Of a stretch of DNA of 64,000 nt, positions 46,052-55,468 are shown piece by piece. The stretch's first letter is position 1; the number at the start of each line of letters is the position of its first letter. The notes under the pieces were generated by a model. That model saw only the letters and a program-made list of their open reading frames with translations, was not told the DNA's origin and did no database searches. Where the stretch lies: contig NZ_CP033043.1 of NCBI RefSeq assembly GCF_003667825.1, positions 683,001 through 747,000 of the forward strand, given 5' to 3'. Source of the DNA: Metabacillus litoralis (GTDB lineage Bacteria > Bacillota > Bacilli > Bacillales > Bacillaceae). Made by a program: the position numbers and the translations under genes.

Positions 46052-46248
46052 CAGGTGTCTTCTGTCTTTTTATCTTGATAAAGTCGAAACTTACCAGTTG
46101 CAATTCGCTCATTTGTTTTTTCTGTAATTCTGTTTTGACAAGGATTACACATATATGTATGAATTGGACGATTTCTAAGTCGTTTTGCAACTAATGTTTC
46201 ATCGTCAATGTTTTCCACTGTATCACAAATAACACACTTAACTCTCAT
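46048..46248 (-). CDS. ylaI: Zinc-ribbon-like protein YlaI
   Basis: 66 residues (DUF2197). Two C-x2-C pairs (V-I-C-D near the start as C-V-I-C, and C-N-P-C at about 34-37) form a likely zinc ribbon, followed by a basic helix. B. subtilis ylaI occupies the same place. GAGGTGCC before the ATG; a TATAAT-like -10 lies at 46298-46303 on this strand. Function unknown. Confidence 0.9.
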   Translation of the reverse strand: MRVKCVICDTVENIDDETLVAKRLRNRPIHTYMCNPCQNRITEKTNERIATGKFRLYQDKKTEDTW

Positions 46249-46403
46249 TTGGCACCTCTTTATTATTTAATATCTTTTTACTAATTCTATTGGTCATATT
46301 ATAACATAAGCCTTTAAAAGAATTGAGAAGGAATGTTTTTAGTTGGAACATTTTAGAAAAAAAGGTATGATATTTCTATATAAAATGGAAAGGGAGGATT
46401 CAG

Positions 46404-46862
46404 ATGGCTAATAAAGTTGAACCAGTGTTAATTGAGCCCTTATTTAATGCTTTGCAACAAGAGCGGTATGTAACTTTGGCAACAATTGATTATGAAACGG
46501 GTTCTCCAAACATAAGTGCCATTTCTTGGGTTTTTGCTCCGGAAACTAACCGGATTTTTTTAGCAATAGATCAACGTTCACGAATCATTGATAATATAAA
46601 GAAACATCCTGCAGTTGTTTTAAATTTAATAGCTAACGAATCTACATACTCCATTAACGGAAATGCACATCTTAAAGGAGAAAGGTTGGAAGAAGTTCCG
46701 TTGAAACTTGCTTTAATTGAAATATCGATAATTGAAGTTCGTGATGTTATGTTCTATGGTTCAAAGATTTCAGCCGAACCACAATATGAAAAAACATATG
46801 ATGAAAAAGCGGCGTCTAAGTTAGATAAACAAGTATTAGATGCTTTAAAAAATCATGCTTGA
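46404..46862 (+). CDS. Pyridoxamine 5'-phosphate oxidase family protein
   Basis: 152-residue split-barrel flavin-binding-like protein. The opening L-Q-Q-E-R-Y-V-T-L-A-T-I-D is followed by I-S-A-I-S-W-V and F-L-A-I-D-Q-R-S-R-I-I-D-N-I, the usual FMN-phosphate region of general-stress-type PNPOx proteins. GGGAGG before the ATG. It is not part of the B. subtilis yla order as I remember it. Substrate and cofactor unknown. Confidence 0.83.
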   Translation: MANKVEPVLIEPLFNALQQERYVTLATIDYETGSPNISAISWVFAPETNRIFLAIDQRSRIIDNIKKHPAVVLNLIANESTYSINGNAHLKGERLEEVPLKLALIEISIIEVRDVMFYGSKISAEPQYEKTYDEKAASKLDKQVLDALKNHA

Positions 46863-46892
46863 AAAGTGAATATCTTATAGTCGTATTTAGAA

Positions 46893-46973
46893 AAAAGACT
46901 GCTTGAAACAAGATGATCCCTAACATAGCTAACACGAATTAGGTATTCATAAATTGTTCCAGGCAGTCTTTTT
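46893..46973. terminator. Large-loop bidirectional terminator
   Basis: AAAAGACTGCTTGAAACA (46893-46910) pairs with its near complement at 46955-46972. The loop is 44 bases and contains a smaller CCTAA/TTAGG stem. A and T runs on both sides serve the PNPOx gene and ylaJ. Confidence 0.75.
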
Positions 46974-46993
46974 ATATTAACAAAGTAACTGAT

Positions 46994-47599
46994 TTACTTA
47001 TCGTTTAAATGACCATTCGATTGATCTTGCTGTTCTTTTTCTAACGACTTTTCTTCTTGCTCATTTAGTTGATTCTTACTTTGCTCTGTTGGTTGTTTTT
47101 GTTGGTTATCTAAGATTTCAGCCGGTACTTCTGGTACGACACGTCCAACAATGGCTGCTAACTCGTCTAAGATACCCACAATTGGTCGTCCTTCCTGAAT
47201 TTCGTTGGCCATTTCACGTAGTCTAACGTTTGTATCTGCATCTGCAATGACGATTGCTCTTGCTCCATATGGATCATGCATTAAGCTTTCAGCAACTGTA
47301 TATTTTATTGATTCTACTTTATTACGATCAAGTTTTGAATTAACGTCAATACCTACAACTGCAAATTGTCCAAGCACAACAGCTGTTGCATCGTTAACTT
47401 CAGGTATTTGATTGGCAAGCTCCACAAGATGCTTTGAGATTTCTTGTCCTGTTTTACGATCCACATGCTGTTCTACGCTGTTCTTAACATTTATTTGTGT
47501 TTCGTTTCCGTCATTGTTTTGCGTATCATTAGCACCTTGGTCTTGATTGCAACCGGTTATGATGAGGAACGATAACAAAAGAATTGTAATGAATTTCAT
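46994..47599 (-). CDS. ylaJ: YhcN/YlaJ family sporulation lipoprotein
   Basis: 201-residue lipoprotein with lipobox I-T-G-C (C17). The YhcN_YlaJ domain (about 45-155) has A-V-V-L-G-Q-F-A-V-V-G-I-D-V and D-P-Y-G-A-R-A-I-V-I-A-D-A-D. A low-complexity Q/E/K/N-rich tail ends the protein. Family members are made in the forespore and affect germination and spore membranes. AAGGAGTGATCTC precedes the ATG. The start-proximal gap 47600-47929 (330 bases) contains only an 8-bp hairpin (47666-47686). Confidence 0.92.
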   Translation of the reverse strand: MKFITILLLSFLIITGCNQDQGANDTQNNDGNETQINVKNSVEQHVDRKTGQEISKHLVELANQIPEVNDATAVVLGQFAVVGIDVNSKLDRNKVESIKYTVAESLMHDPYGARAIVIADADTNVRLREMANEIQEGRPIVGILDELAAIVGRVVPEVPAEILDNQQKQPTEQSKNQLNEQEEKSLEKEQQDQSNGHLNDK

Positions 47600-47929
47600 G
47601 AGATCACTCCTTATGATTTTTTTAAATATTCATGTTAATCTTTCCTGGTTTTTGATCCTTTTTTCCTTTAGTGTGTTTCACTAAGGAGTCTTTCCGTACA
47701 CCACTTTTAACTCATCTGATATTCACCGAAATGTTTATTGATTTTACATCCGAATTTAAGTTGAAAAGAAGTTTTTTTACTGCTTTTTAATTTTATTGTC
47801 TAATAAACCTTCTATCTTTATTCATTCTTTCATATATTTTAGCAACGCTTCATTCACAGCTTGACTTTTTTTCACCACCTAATTGTTTAAACTCCATAAA
47901 AAAATAGGAACGGAGTAGGAGGCGGAGGT

Positions 47930-49258
47930 TTGAGGAAGATTTATGTTCTAGACACAAATGTATTATTGCAAGATCCGAATTCAATTTTTTCCTTTGAAGA
48001 AAATGAAGTAGTTATTCCAGCAGTGGTTTTAGAAGAGGTTGATTCAAAGAAGCGGTATATGGATGAAATAGGAAGAAATGCAAGACAAGTTTCAAAACTG
48101 ATTGATCAGCTTAGAGAAACAGGCAAACTTCATGAGAAAATTCCTTTACCCAATGGTGGGTCATTAAGGATAGAATTAAATCATCGGTCTTTTCACCAAT
48201 TACAAGAAATTTTTGTTGAAAAAACAAATGATAACCGAATACTTGCAGTGGCAAAGAATTTATCATTAGAGGAACAGACGAAAGAAAATGGCCGAGCAGT
48301 AATATTAGTGAGTAAGGACACACTCGTTCGAGTAAAGGCTGATGCGATTGGTTTAATTGCTGAGGATTTTTTAAGTGATCGAGTAGTAGAAATCGATCAC
48401 ATCTATTCAGGCTTTCTCGACATGTATATTAGTAATGAAAATTTAAATCGTTTTTATGAAAAAAATGAATTGATATTATCAGAAATAACGGATCATCCTT
48501 TTTATCCAAATCAATTTGTGATCATGAAAGATGCACTTGGAGGTTCGTCCTCTGCAATTGGTAAGGTAGATCATTCAGGTAAGAAAATTCAAAGACTAGT
48601 ATTCGACCATGATCACATTTGGGGAATCAAACCTAGAAATGTACAACAAACGATGGCTATGGAGCTTTTACTTAGAACGGACTTGCCTTTAGTTACACTA
48701 ATTGGTAAAGCAGGAACTGGAAAAACATTACTCGCTTTAGCGGCAGGTCTTATGCAAACTGAAGATCTTGGTTCTTACAAAAAGTTACTTGTTGCAAGAC
48801 CGATTGTACCTGTTGGAAAAGATTTAGGATTTTTACCTGGTGAGAAAGAAGAAAAGCTTAGACCGTGGATGCAGCCAATATTTGATAACCTTGAATATCT
48901 CTTTAATACCAAAAAGCCAGGTGAGCTTGATGCTATATTAGCTGGTATGGGGTCAATTGAAGTAGAAGCTTTAACGTATATTCGTGGAAGAAGTATACCT
49001 GAGCAAATTATTATTATTGATGAAGCACAAAATTTAACAAAGCATGAAGTGAAAACCATTCTTACGCGTGTTGGAGAGAGAAGTAAAATTGTTTTAATGG
49101 GAGATCCTGAACAAATAGATCATCCTTATTTAGATGAATATAATAATGGACTAACTTATGTTGTGGAAAAGTTTAAAGATCAGCCTATAGCTGGTCATGT
49201 AAGGCTGGTAAAAGGAGAAAGGTCTGGGTTGGCTCAGCTTGCAGCTGACATACTATAG
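47930..49258 (+). CDS. ylaK: PIN domain / PhoH family ATPase YlaK (PhoH2)
   Basis: 442 residues. An N-terminal PIN nuclease domain (about 3-145) has D-T-N-V-L near the start and further acidic residues at V-S-K-D-T. A PhoH ATPase domain (about 230-440) has Walker A G-K-A-G-T-G-K-T and Walker B I-I-I-I-D-E-A-Q-N. PhoH2 proteins couple RNA unwinding and cleavage in studied cases. The start is TTG 47930 behind GGAGGCGGAGG. Confidence 0.94.
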   Translation: MRKIYVLDTNVLLQDPNSIFSFEENEVVIPAVVLEEVDSKKRYMDEIGRNARQVSKLIDQLRETGKLHEKIPLPNGGSLRIELNHRSFHQLQEIFVEKTNDNRILAVAKNLSLEEQTKENGRAVILVSKDTLVRVKADAIGLIAEDFLSDRVVEIDHIYSGFLDMYISNENLNRFYEKNELILSEITDHPFYPNQFVIMKDALGGSSSAIGKVDHSGKKIQRLVFDHDHIWGIKPRNVQQTMAMELLLRTDLPLVTLIGKAGTGKTLLALAAGLMQTEDLGSYKKLLVARPIVPVGKDLGFLPGEKEEKLRPWMQPIFDNLEYLFNTKKPGELDAILAGMGSIEVEALTYIRGRSIPEQIIIIDEAQNLTKHEVKTILTRVGERSKIVLMGDPEQIDHPYLDEYNNGLTYVVEKFKDQPIAGHVRLVKGERSGLAQLAADIL

Positions 49259-49278
49259 TGATGGACAATTAGTGAAAT

Positions 49279-49306
49279 CGAAAAGGGCTTTAATGAGCCC
49301 TTTTCG
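49279..49306. terminator. Terminator ylaK / ylaL
   Basis: CGAAAAGGGCT/AGCCCTTTTCG-type stem, perfect over 11 bp, between convergent genes. Confidence 0.88.
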
Positions 49307-49313
49307 TAACTAA

Positions 49314-49811
49314 TTAAGAAACAATGATTTCTTTTACATGCGTTATTGGTGAATCGATATTTGAACCATTACCATAATAAACGTGAATTGGACCATCTTC
49401 CTTAAGAGGTTTTCCTTTCTTGCTAAACCCTAATATCATCTCTGATGCATCTTCAAGTGGAACGATGTATTTCTGGTCTTTTGTAATAAATTGAATCTCT
49501 TTTGCATCATCTTGGAACTCGGCATTTTGAAGGAAGGGTTTAAAAGGAATTCCGAAGGTTCCGTTCAAAATTTTCTCTCTCTCATATGTACGTTCTGTCT
49601 TAAGTGTTGGAGGGTAAATAGCTCCTTCGCGAATTTCACGTTCCCAGTGTTTAGATACCGCTTTCGTGTACTCTTCTAACTCATCTTTTGATTCCTGTTC
49701 CGTATGAAAATAAGTTGTCAAATCAACTTTTCTATCATCGAAAATCCAAACACCTGGATCTAAGGTAATTTGATAATTTACCTTTCCTTTTATAATAATA
49801 ATTGAATTCAT
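49314..49811 (-). CDS. ylaL: YlaL-like protein
   Basis: 165-residue soluble protein. The opening I-I-I-I-K-G-K-V-N-Y-Q-I-T-L-D-P-G-V-W-I-F-D-D resembles YlaL, followed by an acidic helix and a C-terminal beta-rich part with H-V-Y-Y-G-N-G-S. The start is ATG 49811 with AAAGGGG upstream; a GTG at 49820 is inside the ribosome-site spacing. Assigned mainly by position between ylaK and ylaN. Function unknown. Confidence 0.8.
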   Translation of the reverse strand: MNSIIIIKGKVNYQITLDPGVWIFDDRKVDLTTYFHTEQESKDELEEYTKAVSKHWEREIREGAIYPPTLKTERTYEREKILNGTFGIPFKPFLQNAEFQDDAKEIQFITKDQKYIVPLEDASEMILGFSKKGKPLKEDGPIHVYYGNGSNIDSPITHVKEIIVS

Positions 49812-50120
49812 TATGAACACCCCTTTACAACGCTAGTATAAGCTTTTATGGAAAATTTGTCACATGTTAAGATAGCATCCTTTTTTAAACGAAGTTCACA
49901 AATAATTCCATTTCAGAAGAGAGATCATTAGTTTAAAAAATACAATAGCTTTAGCCTATCAAAATCTAATTCCATTATGATAATTTTTAAGAATTAACAA
50001 ATAGGCTTAAATTTTAGAGGATTATTTAATCTTTAGTCTGTTTGTCCTTGCTTTTTTCCTTCAATGGATTTAATATTAATACATAGAATAGGGTAATCGC
50101 TCGGAAACGGAGGGATTAAA
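49812..50120. other. 309-base intergenic region ylaL / ylaN
   Basis: Divergent promoter region, A+T rich. It holds an imperfect inverted repeat (AGCCTAT...ATAGGCT, around 49956 to 50012). No small gene seen. Confidence 0.35.
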
Positions 50121-50402
50121 TTGGCGTCTGAGATTGCTGTTAATCATCGAGAAAAGGCACTTGCGGTACTTAAGGCAGATGCTGATAAAATCATGAAATT
50201 AATCAAGGTTCAAATGGATAATTTAACGATGCCTCAATGTCCACTTTATGAAGAGGTTTTAGATACACAAATGTTTGGTTTATCTAGGGAAATAGACTTC
50301 GCTGTAAGGCTTGGTTTAGTTGAGGAACGTGAAGGAAAAGAACTTCTTGATTCGCTTGAAAGAGAGTTGTCTGCATTACACGATGCATTTACAACAAAAT
50401 AG
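50121..50402 (+). CDS. ylaN: YlaN family protein
   Basis: 93-residue helical protein (UPF0358), essential or important in several Firmicutes. In S. aureus it has been linked to iron-dependent control of Fur (established as reported; not visible here). Conserved blocks are L-K-A-D-A-D-K-I and [19 protein letters not shown] start behind GGAGGG. It precedes ftsW, as in B. subtilis. Confidence 0.94.
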   Translation: MASEIAVNHREKALAVLKADADKIMKLIKVQMDNLTMPQCPLYEEVLDTQMFGLSREIDFAVRLGLVEEREGKELLDSLERELSALHDAFTTK

Positions 50403-50408
50403 TTGACT

Positions 50409-50448
50409 AAAAACTCAAACTCACACATAATAGTTTGAGTTTTTTTAG
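50409..50448 (+). terminator. Terminator of ylaN
   Basis: AAACTCAAACT/AGTTTGAGTTT, 11 bp, followed by seven T. Confidence 0.93.
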
Positions 50449-50564
50449 TTTATTGATAAAAATATAACGATTTTAAAGGATTTTCCTCTACAAAAAGCGA
50501 AGATATAGTAAAATAAAGGTACAACTAGATTTACTTCATGTTTTTAAGTAAGGAAGAGATAATT

Positions 50565-51785
50565 ATGATGAAAAAAATAATAAAATCATATGATTATTCA
50601 TTAATATTAGCTGTTATCCTGTTATGTTCATTTGGACTAGTTATGGTTTATAGTTCTAGTATGATCACAGCAGTTGCACGATATGGCTTTGAGCCAGATC
50701 ATTTTTTCCAAAGGCAAAAAATGGCTCTAATTGGAGGAGGTCTTGCATTTATTGTAATGATGATTTTTCCTTACAGAGCATTTTTAAATAGTAAAATTTT
50801 AAAATTTATTGTCTTTGGTTCAATTGGCCTCTTAGTCTCCTTATTTTTTATCGGGCATGTAGCCGGTAACGCTCAAAGTTGGATCAAGTTAGGTGGTTTC
50901 AGCCTTCAGCCTGGTGAGTTTGTGAAGCTAAGTGTAATCATTTATCTTGCAGCTGTTTATGATAAGAAACAGTCTTATATAGATGAATTTGGACGAGGTG
51001 TTCTTCCTCCGCTTATTTTCACAGGACTTATTTGCTTTTTTGTTGTCATTCAACCTGACTTTGGAACTGCTTTTATAATCGGGATGATTGCTATTTGTAT
51101 GATTGTCTGCTCAGGAATGGCGATAAAAAGTATGTTAAAGCTAATATCTCTTTTAGGGTTATTTGGTTTATTGATGCTACCGTATATCGTACTTAAAGGG
51201 TTTTTTAGTGATGAACAGATGAGTCGTTTTACTGGTGTGCTAGATCCTTTCGGAACCGAAGGGGGAGCAGGATATCAACTTGTGAATTCTCTTTATGCAA
51301 TTGGTTCTGGTGGCTTAACAGGATTAGGATTGGGACAAAGTGTTCAAAAGTATGGATACTTACCTGAATCACATACTGATTTTATTATGTCTATCATTGC
51401 TGAAGAATTAGGAATCTTTGGAGTCCTATTTGTATTGATTCTACTAGCTTTTATTGTAATAAAAGGGTTTTATATTGCTAGGAAATGTCAAGATCCTTTT
51501 GGTACCTTGCTTGCCGTTGGCATCTCAAGTATGATTGCCATTCAATCTATGATTAATTTAGGCGGCTTAACGGGATTACTACCGATTACAGGTGTTCCAT
51601 TACCGTTTATAAGTTATGGAGGTTCTTCTATTCTTTTGCTCCTTATCTCTATGGGGCTACTTATAAATGTATCAATGTTTACAACATATCGCGATACGTA
51701 TAAGAAGCCTGTGAAAATGGATAATCAACCATTACAAGAAGTTCAGCCTATTCAACCAACAACAAAGAATACTTCAATAAGATAA
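50565..51785 (+). CDS. ftsW: Cell division peptidoglycan polymerase FtsW
   Basis: SEDS-family membrane glycosyltransferase of about 406 residues with ten membrane segments, polymerising septal peptidoglycan with a partner PBP. Signature blocks are L-V-M-V-Y-S-S-S-M-I-T-A-V-A-R-Y-G, Q-P-D-F-G-T-A (catalytic Asp region) and the C-terminal L-P-F-I-S-Y-G-G-S-S. The start is one of the paired ATGs 50565/50568 after AAGGAAGAG. Placement between ylaN and pycA identifies it as FtsW rather than RodA or SpoVE. Confidence 0.95.
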   Translation: MMKKIIKSYDYSLILAVILLCSFGLVMVYSSSMITAVARYGFEPDHFFQRQKMALIGGGLAFIVMMIFPYRAFLNSKILKFIVFGSIGLLVSLFFIGHVAGNAQSWIKLGGFSLQPGEFVKLSVIIYLAAVYDKKQSYIDEFGRGVLPPLIFTGLICFFVVIQPDFGTAFIIGMIAICMIVCSGMAIKSMLKLISLLGLFGLLMLPYIVLKGFFSDEQMSRFTGVLDPFGTEGGAGYQLVNSLYAIGSGGLTGLGLGQSVQKYGYLPESHTDFIMSIIAEELGIFGVLFVLILLAFIVIKGFYIARKCQDPFGTLLAVGISSMIAIQSMINLGGLTGLLPITGVPLPFISYGGSSILLLLISMGLLINVSMFTTYRDTYKKPVKMDNQPLQEVQPIQPTTKNTSIR

Positions 51786-51793
51786 AATTACTT

Positions 51794-51836
51794 AAAATAC
51801 CCCTCAGTCACAAATGTTTGTCTGAAGGGTATTTTA
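51794..51836 (+). terminator. Terminator of ftsW
   Basis: AAAATACCCCTCAG pairs with CTGAAGGGTATTTT with a small bulge; T residues follow. Confidence 0.88.
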
Positions 51837-51934
51837 TTTATATTATACATATACCTACCTACTGTGTTTGTTTAAAAGGCCAAATAGTCAGTGAATTTTT
51901 GTATAACATTTTTCTTTAATGTGTTATACTAATC

Positions 51935-51953
51935 AACAAACTAATTGTTTGTT
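51935..51953. promoter_or_regulatory. Palindrome AACAAAC-TAATT-GTTTGTT upstream of pycA
   Basis: Perfect 7-bp arms with a 5-base centre. It lies between a TATACT -10-like hexamer (51925-51930) and the pycA ribosome site, so it would overlap the transcription start. Possibly an operator. Confidence 0.5.
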
Positions 51954-51973
51954 TTAGGAGGGGAAGTTTGTTA

Positions 51974-54900
51974 ATGGGTACATTGAATAAGCTTTTAGTT
52001 GCAAACAGAGGGGAAATCGCAATAAGGGTGTTCCGGGCATGCACAGAGTTGAATATTAGAACAGTAGCGATTTATTCGAAGGAAGATACCGGGTCTTACC
52101 ATCGCTATAAAGCTGATGAAGCTTATTTAGTAGGAGAAGGAAAGAAACCAATTGATGCCTATCTTGATATTGAAGGAATCATTGAGATCGCAAAAAATAA
52201 TCAGGTTGATGCCATACATCCAGGTTATGGTTTTTTATCTGAGAATATTCATTTTGCTAGAAGATGTGAGGAAGAGGGAATCATTTTTGTAGGACCTAAA
52301 TCTGAGCATTTAGATATGTTTGGAGATAAGGTAAAGGCAAGAAAACAGGCAGAACTAGCAAATATACCTGTTATTCCGGGGAGTGATGGTCCTGTAGCAA
52401 GCCTTGATGAAGTGATTGAATTTGGAGATACATACGGTTATCCTTTTATGATTAAGGCTTCACTTGGTGGAGGCGGAAGAGGGATGAGGATTGTAAGAAG
52501 TAAAGAAAGCTTACAAGAATCATATGAACGTGCAAAATCTGAAGCAAAAGCAGCTTTTGGAAATGATGAGGTTTATGTAGAAAAATTTATTGAGAATCCT
52601 AAACATATTGAAGTTCAAATATTCGGAGATCATGATGGGAATACTGTTCACCTTTATGAAAGAGATTGTTCTGTCCAGAGACGTCATCAAAAGGTTGTTG
52701 AGGTAGCACCTAGTGTTTCTTTATCAGAGGACCTACGTATTAGAATTTGTGATGATGCTGTAAAGCTTATGGATAATGTAAAATATTTAAATGCAGGAAC
52801 AGTTGAATTTTTAGTTTCAGGAGATCACTATTATTTTATTGAAGTAAATCCACGTGTTCAGGTTGAACATACGATAACCGAAATGATAACAGGGATCGAT
52901 ATTGTTCAAACTCAAATTCTGATAGCTCAGGGCCATAATCTAGCAAGTAAAGAGATTGGTATTCTATCTCAAGATCAAATTAAAGTAAATGGATATGCAA
53001 TTCAATCTAGGGTTACGACAGAAGACCCTTTAAATAACTTTATGCCCGATACCGGTAAAATTATGGCCTACCGATCAGGTGGCGGCTTTGGTGTTCGATT
53101 AGATGCAGGAAATGGGTTTCAAGGGGCTGTTATTACTCCTCACTATGATTCATTACTAGTAAAGCTGTCGACTTGGGCTTTAACATTTGAGCAAGCTGCA
53201 TCTAAAATGGTCAGAAATTTAAGGGAATTTAGAATAAGAGGGATTAAAACAAATATTCCTTTCTTAGAAAATGTAGTAAAGCATGAGGATTTCTTAAGTG
53301 GAAAATATAATACATCCTTTATTGACTCATCACCTGAGTTATTCGTTTTTCCAAAAAGGAAAGACAGGGGAACAAAAATGCTTTCATACATTGGAACTGT
53401 TACTGTAAATGGATTCCCAGGAATAGATAAACAAAAGAAGCCAGTGTTTGAGAAGCCTGTTGTTCCAAAAGTAAAGTACTCTGAACAAAGAGTAAATGGA
53501 ACGAAACAGATTTTGGACCAACAAGGTGCTTCAGGGCTTGTTAAGTGGATAAAGGATCAAAATCAAGTACTGTTAACTGATACAACATTTAGGGATGGAC
53601 ACCAATCCTTACTTGCAACACGAGTGCGAACAAATGACTTGAAGAATATAGCAGAACCTACTTCGCATCTGTTACCTCATTTATTTTCATTAGAAATGTG
53701 GGGAGGGGCAACTTTTGATGTTTCTTACCGCTTTTTAAAAGAAGATCCGTGGGATCGTTTATTAACAATTCGTGAAAAAGTGCCGAATGTATTATTACAA
53801 ATGCTACTACGAGCATCAAATGCAGTTGGATATAAAAATTATCCTGATAATGTCATAAAGGAATTTGTTGAAAAATCAGCATATGCTGGTATTGACGTTT
53901 TTAGAATTTTTGACAGCTTGAACTGGGTTAAAGGAATGACATTGGCAATTGATGAGGTAGGTAAATCCGGAAAAATTGCTGAAGCTGCTATTTGCTATAC
54001 AGGAGATACATTGGATTCAAGTAGACCTAAATATAATTTAGAATACTATAAAAACATAGCAAAAGAGCTTGAGCAAGCTGGTGCACATATCCTAGCGATT
54101 AAGGATATGGCAGGTTTACTTAAACCTAAAGCAGCTTATGAACTCATATCTACTCTTAAAGATGCAGTTGATCTTCCAATCCATCTTCATACCCATGATA
54201 CAAGTGGTAATGGAATTTTCACCTATTCAAAAGCGATTGAGGCTGGAGTGGATATAGTTGATGTAGCCGTAAGTTCAATGGCGGGGCTTACCTCACAGCC
54301 TAGTGCGAATTCCCTCTATTATGCACTAGAAGGATATGAGCGACAACCAAATATAGATATACAGTCATTAGAACAGCTTTCACAATATTGGGAGAATGTT
54401 AGAAAATATTATGTTAACTTTGAAAGTGGTATGAATGCACCACATTCAGAAATTTATATGCATGAGATGCCAGGAGGACAATATAGTAATCTTAGGCAGC
54501 AAGCAAAGGCTGTTGGATTAGGTGATGAATGGGATAAAGTAAAAGAGATGTACCGAAGAGTGAATGATCTATTCGGAGACATAGTTAAAGTTACCCCTTC
54601 GTCAAAGGTTGTTGGCGACATGGCATTATTTATGGTTCAAAATAAACTAAATGAAGATGATATTTTTGAAAAGGGAGAAACACTGGATTTTCCAGATTCT
54701 GTTATTGAATTGTTTGAGGGGTATTTAGGGCAACCGCACGGAGGGTTTCCTAAAGAATTACAACGAATTATTTTAAAAGGTCGCACGCCTATTACAGAAC
54801 GACCTGGTGAAAAACTTGAACCTGTAAATTTTCAAGCTATGAAAGAAGAGCTATTTCATAGTTTAGGGAGACCTGTAACTAATTTTGAACTAATTGCTAA

Positions 54901-55414
54901 TGCTCTTTACCCAAAAGTCTTTTCCGAATATATTAAAACATGCGACATGTATGGTGATATTTCCGTCCTTGATACCCCAACTTTTTTATATGGGATGAGG
55001 TTGGGTGAGGAGATAGAGGTTGAAATTGAACAAGGTAAAACATTAATAGTGAAACTCGTTTCAATTGGTGAACCTCAAGCTGATGGACATAGAATTGTCT
55101 ATTTTGAATTGAATGGTCAGCCCCGTGAAGTGATGATTAAAGACGATAACATTCAATCTACGGTAGTATCAAAGCTTAAGGCTGATAAAAGCAATGGAGA
55201 CCATATTGGTGCGACCATGCCAGGCACAGTTATTAAGGTGTTAGTTGAAAAAGGTGAAAAAGTGAACAAAGGGGATCATTTAATCATTACTGAAGCTATG
55301 AAAATGGAAACTACAGTTCAAGCTCCCTTTACAGGAGTTGTAAAAGATATTCATGTTTCTAATGGTGAGGGAATTCAATCCGGTGATCTGTTAATAGAAA
55401 TTTCTAAAGGTTAA
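51974..55414 (+). CDS. pycA: Pyruvate carboxylase
   Basis: Biotin enzyme of about 1146 residues making oxaloacetate from pyruvate, bicarbonate and ATP. The biotin carboxylase domain (about 1-450) has G-G-G-G-R-G-M-R and E-V-N-P-R-V-Q-V-E-H. The carboxyltransferase domain (about 530-830) has D-T-T-F-R-D-G-H-Q-S. The tetramerisation region and biotinyl domain follow, with E-A-M-K-M-E-T near the end. AGGAGGGG precedes; either ATG 51974 or the in-frame TTG 51968 may be used. The order ftsW-pycA-ctaA is conserved. Confidence 0.97.
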   Translation: MGTLNKLLVANRGEIAIRVFRACTELNIRTVAIYSKEDTGSYHRYKADEAYLVGEGKKPIDAYLDIEGIIEIAKNNQVDAIHPGYGFLSENIHFARRCEEEGIIFVGPKSEHLDMFGDKVKARKQAELANIPVIPGSDGPVASLDEVIEFGDTYGYPFMIKASLGGGGRGMRIVRSKESLQESYERAKSEAKAAFGNDEVYVEKFIENPKHIEVQIFGDHDGNTVHLYERDCSVQRRHQKVVEVAPSVSLSEDLRIRICDDAVKLMDNVKYLNAGTVEFLVSGDHYYFIEVNPRVQVEHTITEMITGIDIVQTQILIAQGHNLASKEIGILSQDQIKVNGYAIQSRVTTEDPLNNFMPDTGKIMAYRSGGGFGVRLDAGNGFQGAVITPHYDSLLVKLSTWALTFEQAASKMVRNLREFRIRGIKTNIPFLENVVKHEDFLSGKYNTSFIDSSPELFVFPKRKDRGTKMLSYIGTVTVNGFPGIDKQKKPVFEKPVVPKVKYSEQRVNGTKQILDQQGASGLVKWIKDQNQVLLTDTTFRDGHQSLLATRVRTNDLKNIAEPTSHLLPHLFSLEMWGGATFDVSYRFLKEDPWDRLLTIREKVPNVLLQMLLRASNAVGYKNYPDNVIKEFVEKSAYAGIDVFRIFDSLNWVKGMTLAIDEVGKSGKIAEAAICYTGDTLDSSRPKYNLEYYKNIAKELEQAGAHILAIKDMAGLLKPKAAYELISTLKDAVDLPIHLHTHDTSGNGIFTYSKAIEAGVDIVDVAVSSMAGLTSQPSANSLYYALEGYERQPNIDIQSLEQLSQYWENVRKYYVNFESGMNAPHSEIYMHEMPGGQYSNLRQQAKAVGLGDEWDKVKEMYRRVNDLFGDIVKVTPSSKVVGDMALFMVQNKLNEDDIFEKGETLDFPDSVIELFEGYLGQPHGGFPKELQRIILKGRTPITERPGEKLEPVNFQAMKEELFHSLGRPVTNFELIANALYPKVFSEYIKTCDMYGDISVLDTPTFLYGMRLGEEIEVEIEQGKTLIVKLVSIGEPQADGHRIVYFELNGQPREVMIKDDNIQSTVVSKLKADKSNGDHIGATMPGTVIKVLVEKGEKVNKGDHLIITEAMKMETTVQAPFTGVVKDIHVSNGEGIQSGDLLIEISKG

Positions 55415-55440
55415 TCTACCAATACTTTAGAGAAAAATAA

Positions 55441-55468
55441 AAAAAGAGGCGAAAGCCTCTTTTTTATT
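55441..55468. terminator. Terminator pycA / ctaA
   Basis: AAAAAGAGGC-GAAA-GCCTCTTTTT, a perfect stem with a GNRA-type tetraloop, bidirectional. Confidence 0.95.

Noticed and set aside
45993..46190. Additional minus-strand frame overlapping ylaI
   Set aside because: Out of frame with the zinc-ribbon gene, which has the correct start, ribosome site and cysteines.
48775..49059. Minus-strand frame of 94 codons inside ylaK
   Set aside because: Antisense to the Walker B region of a clear gene; shadow.
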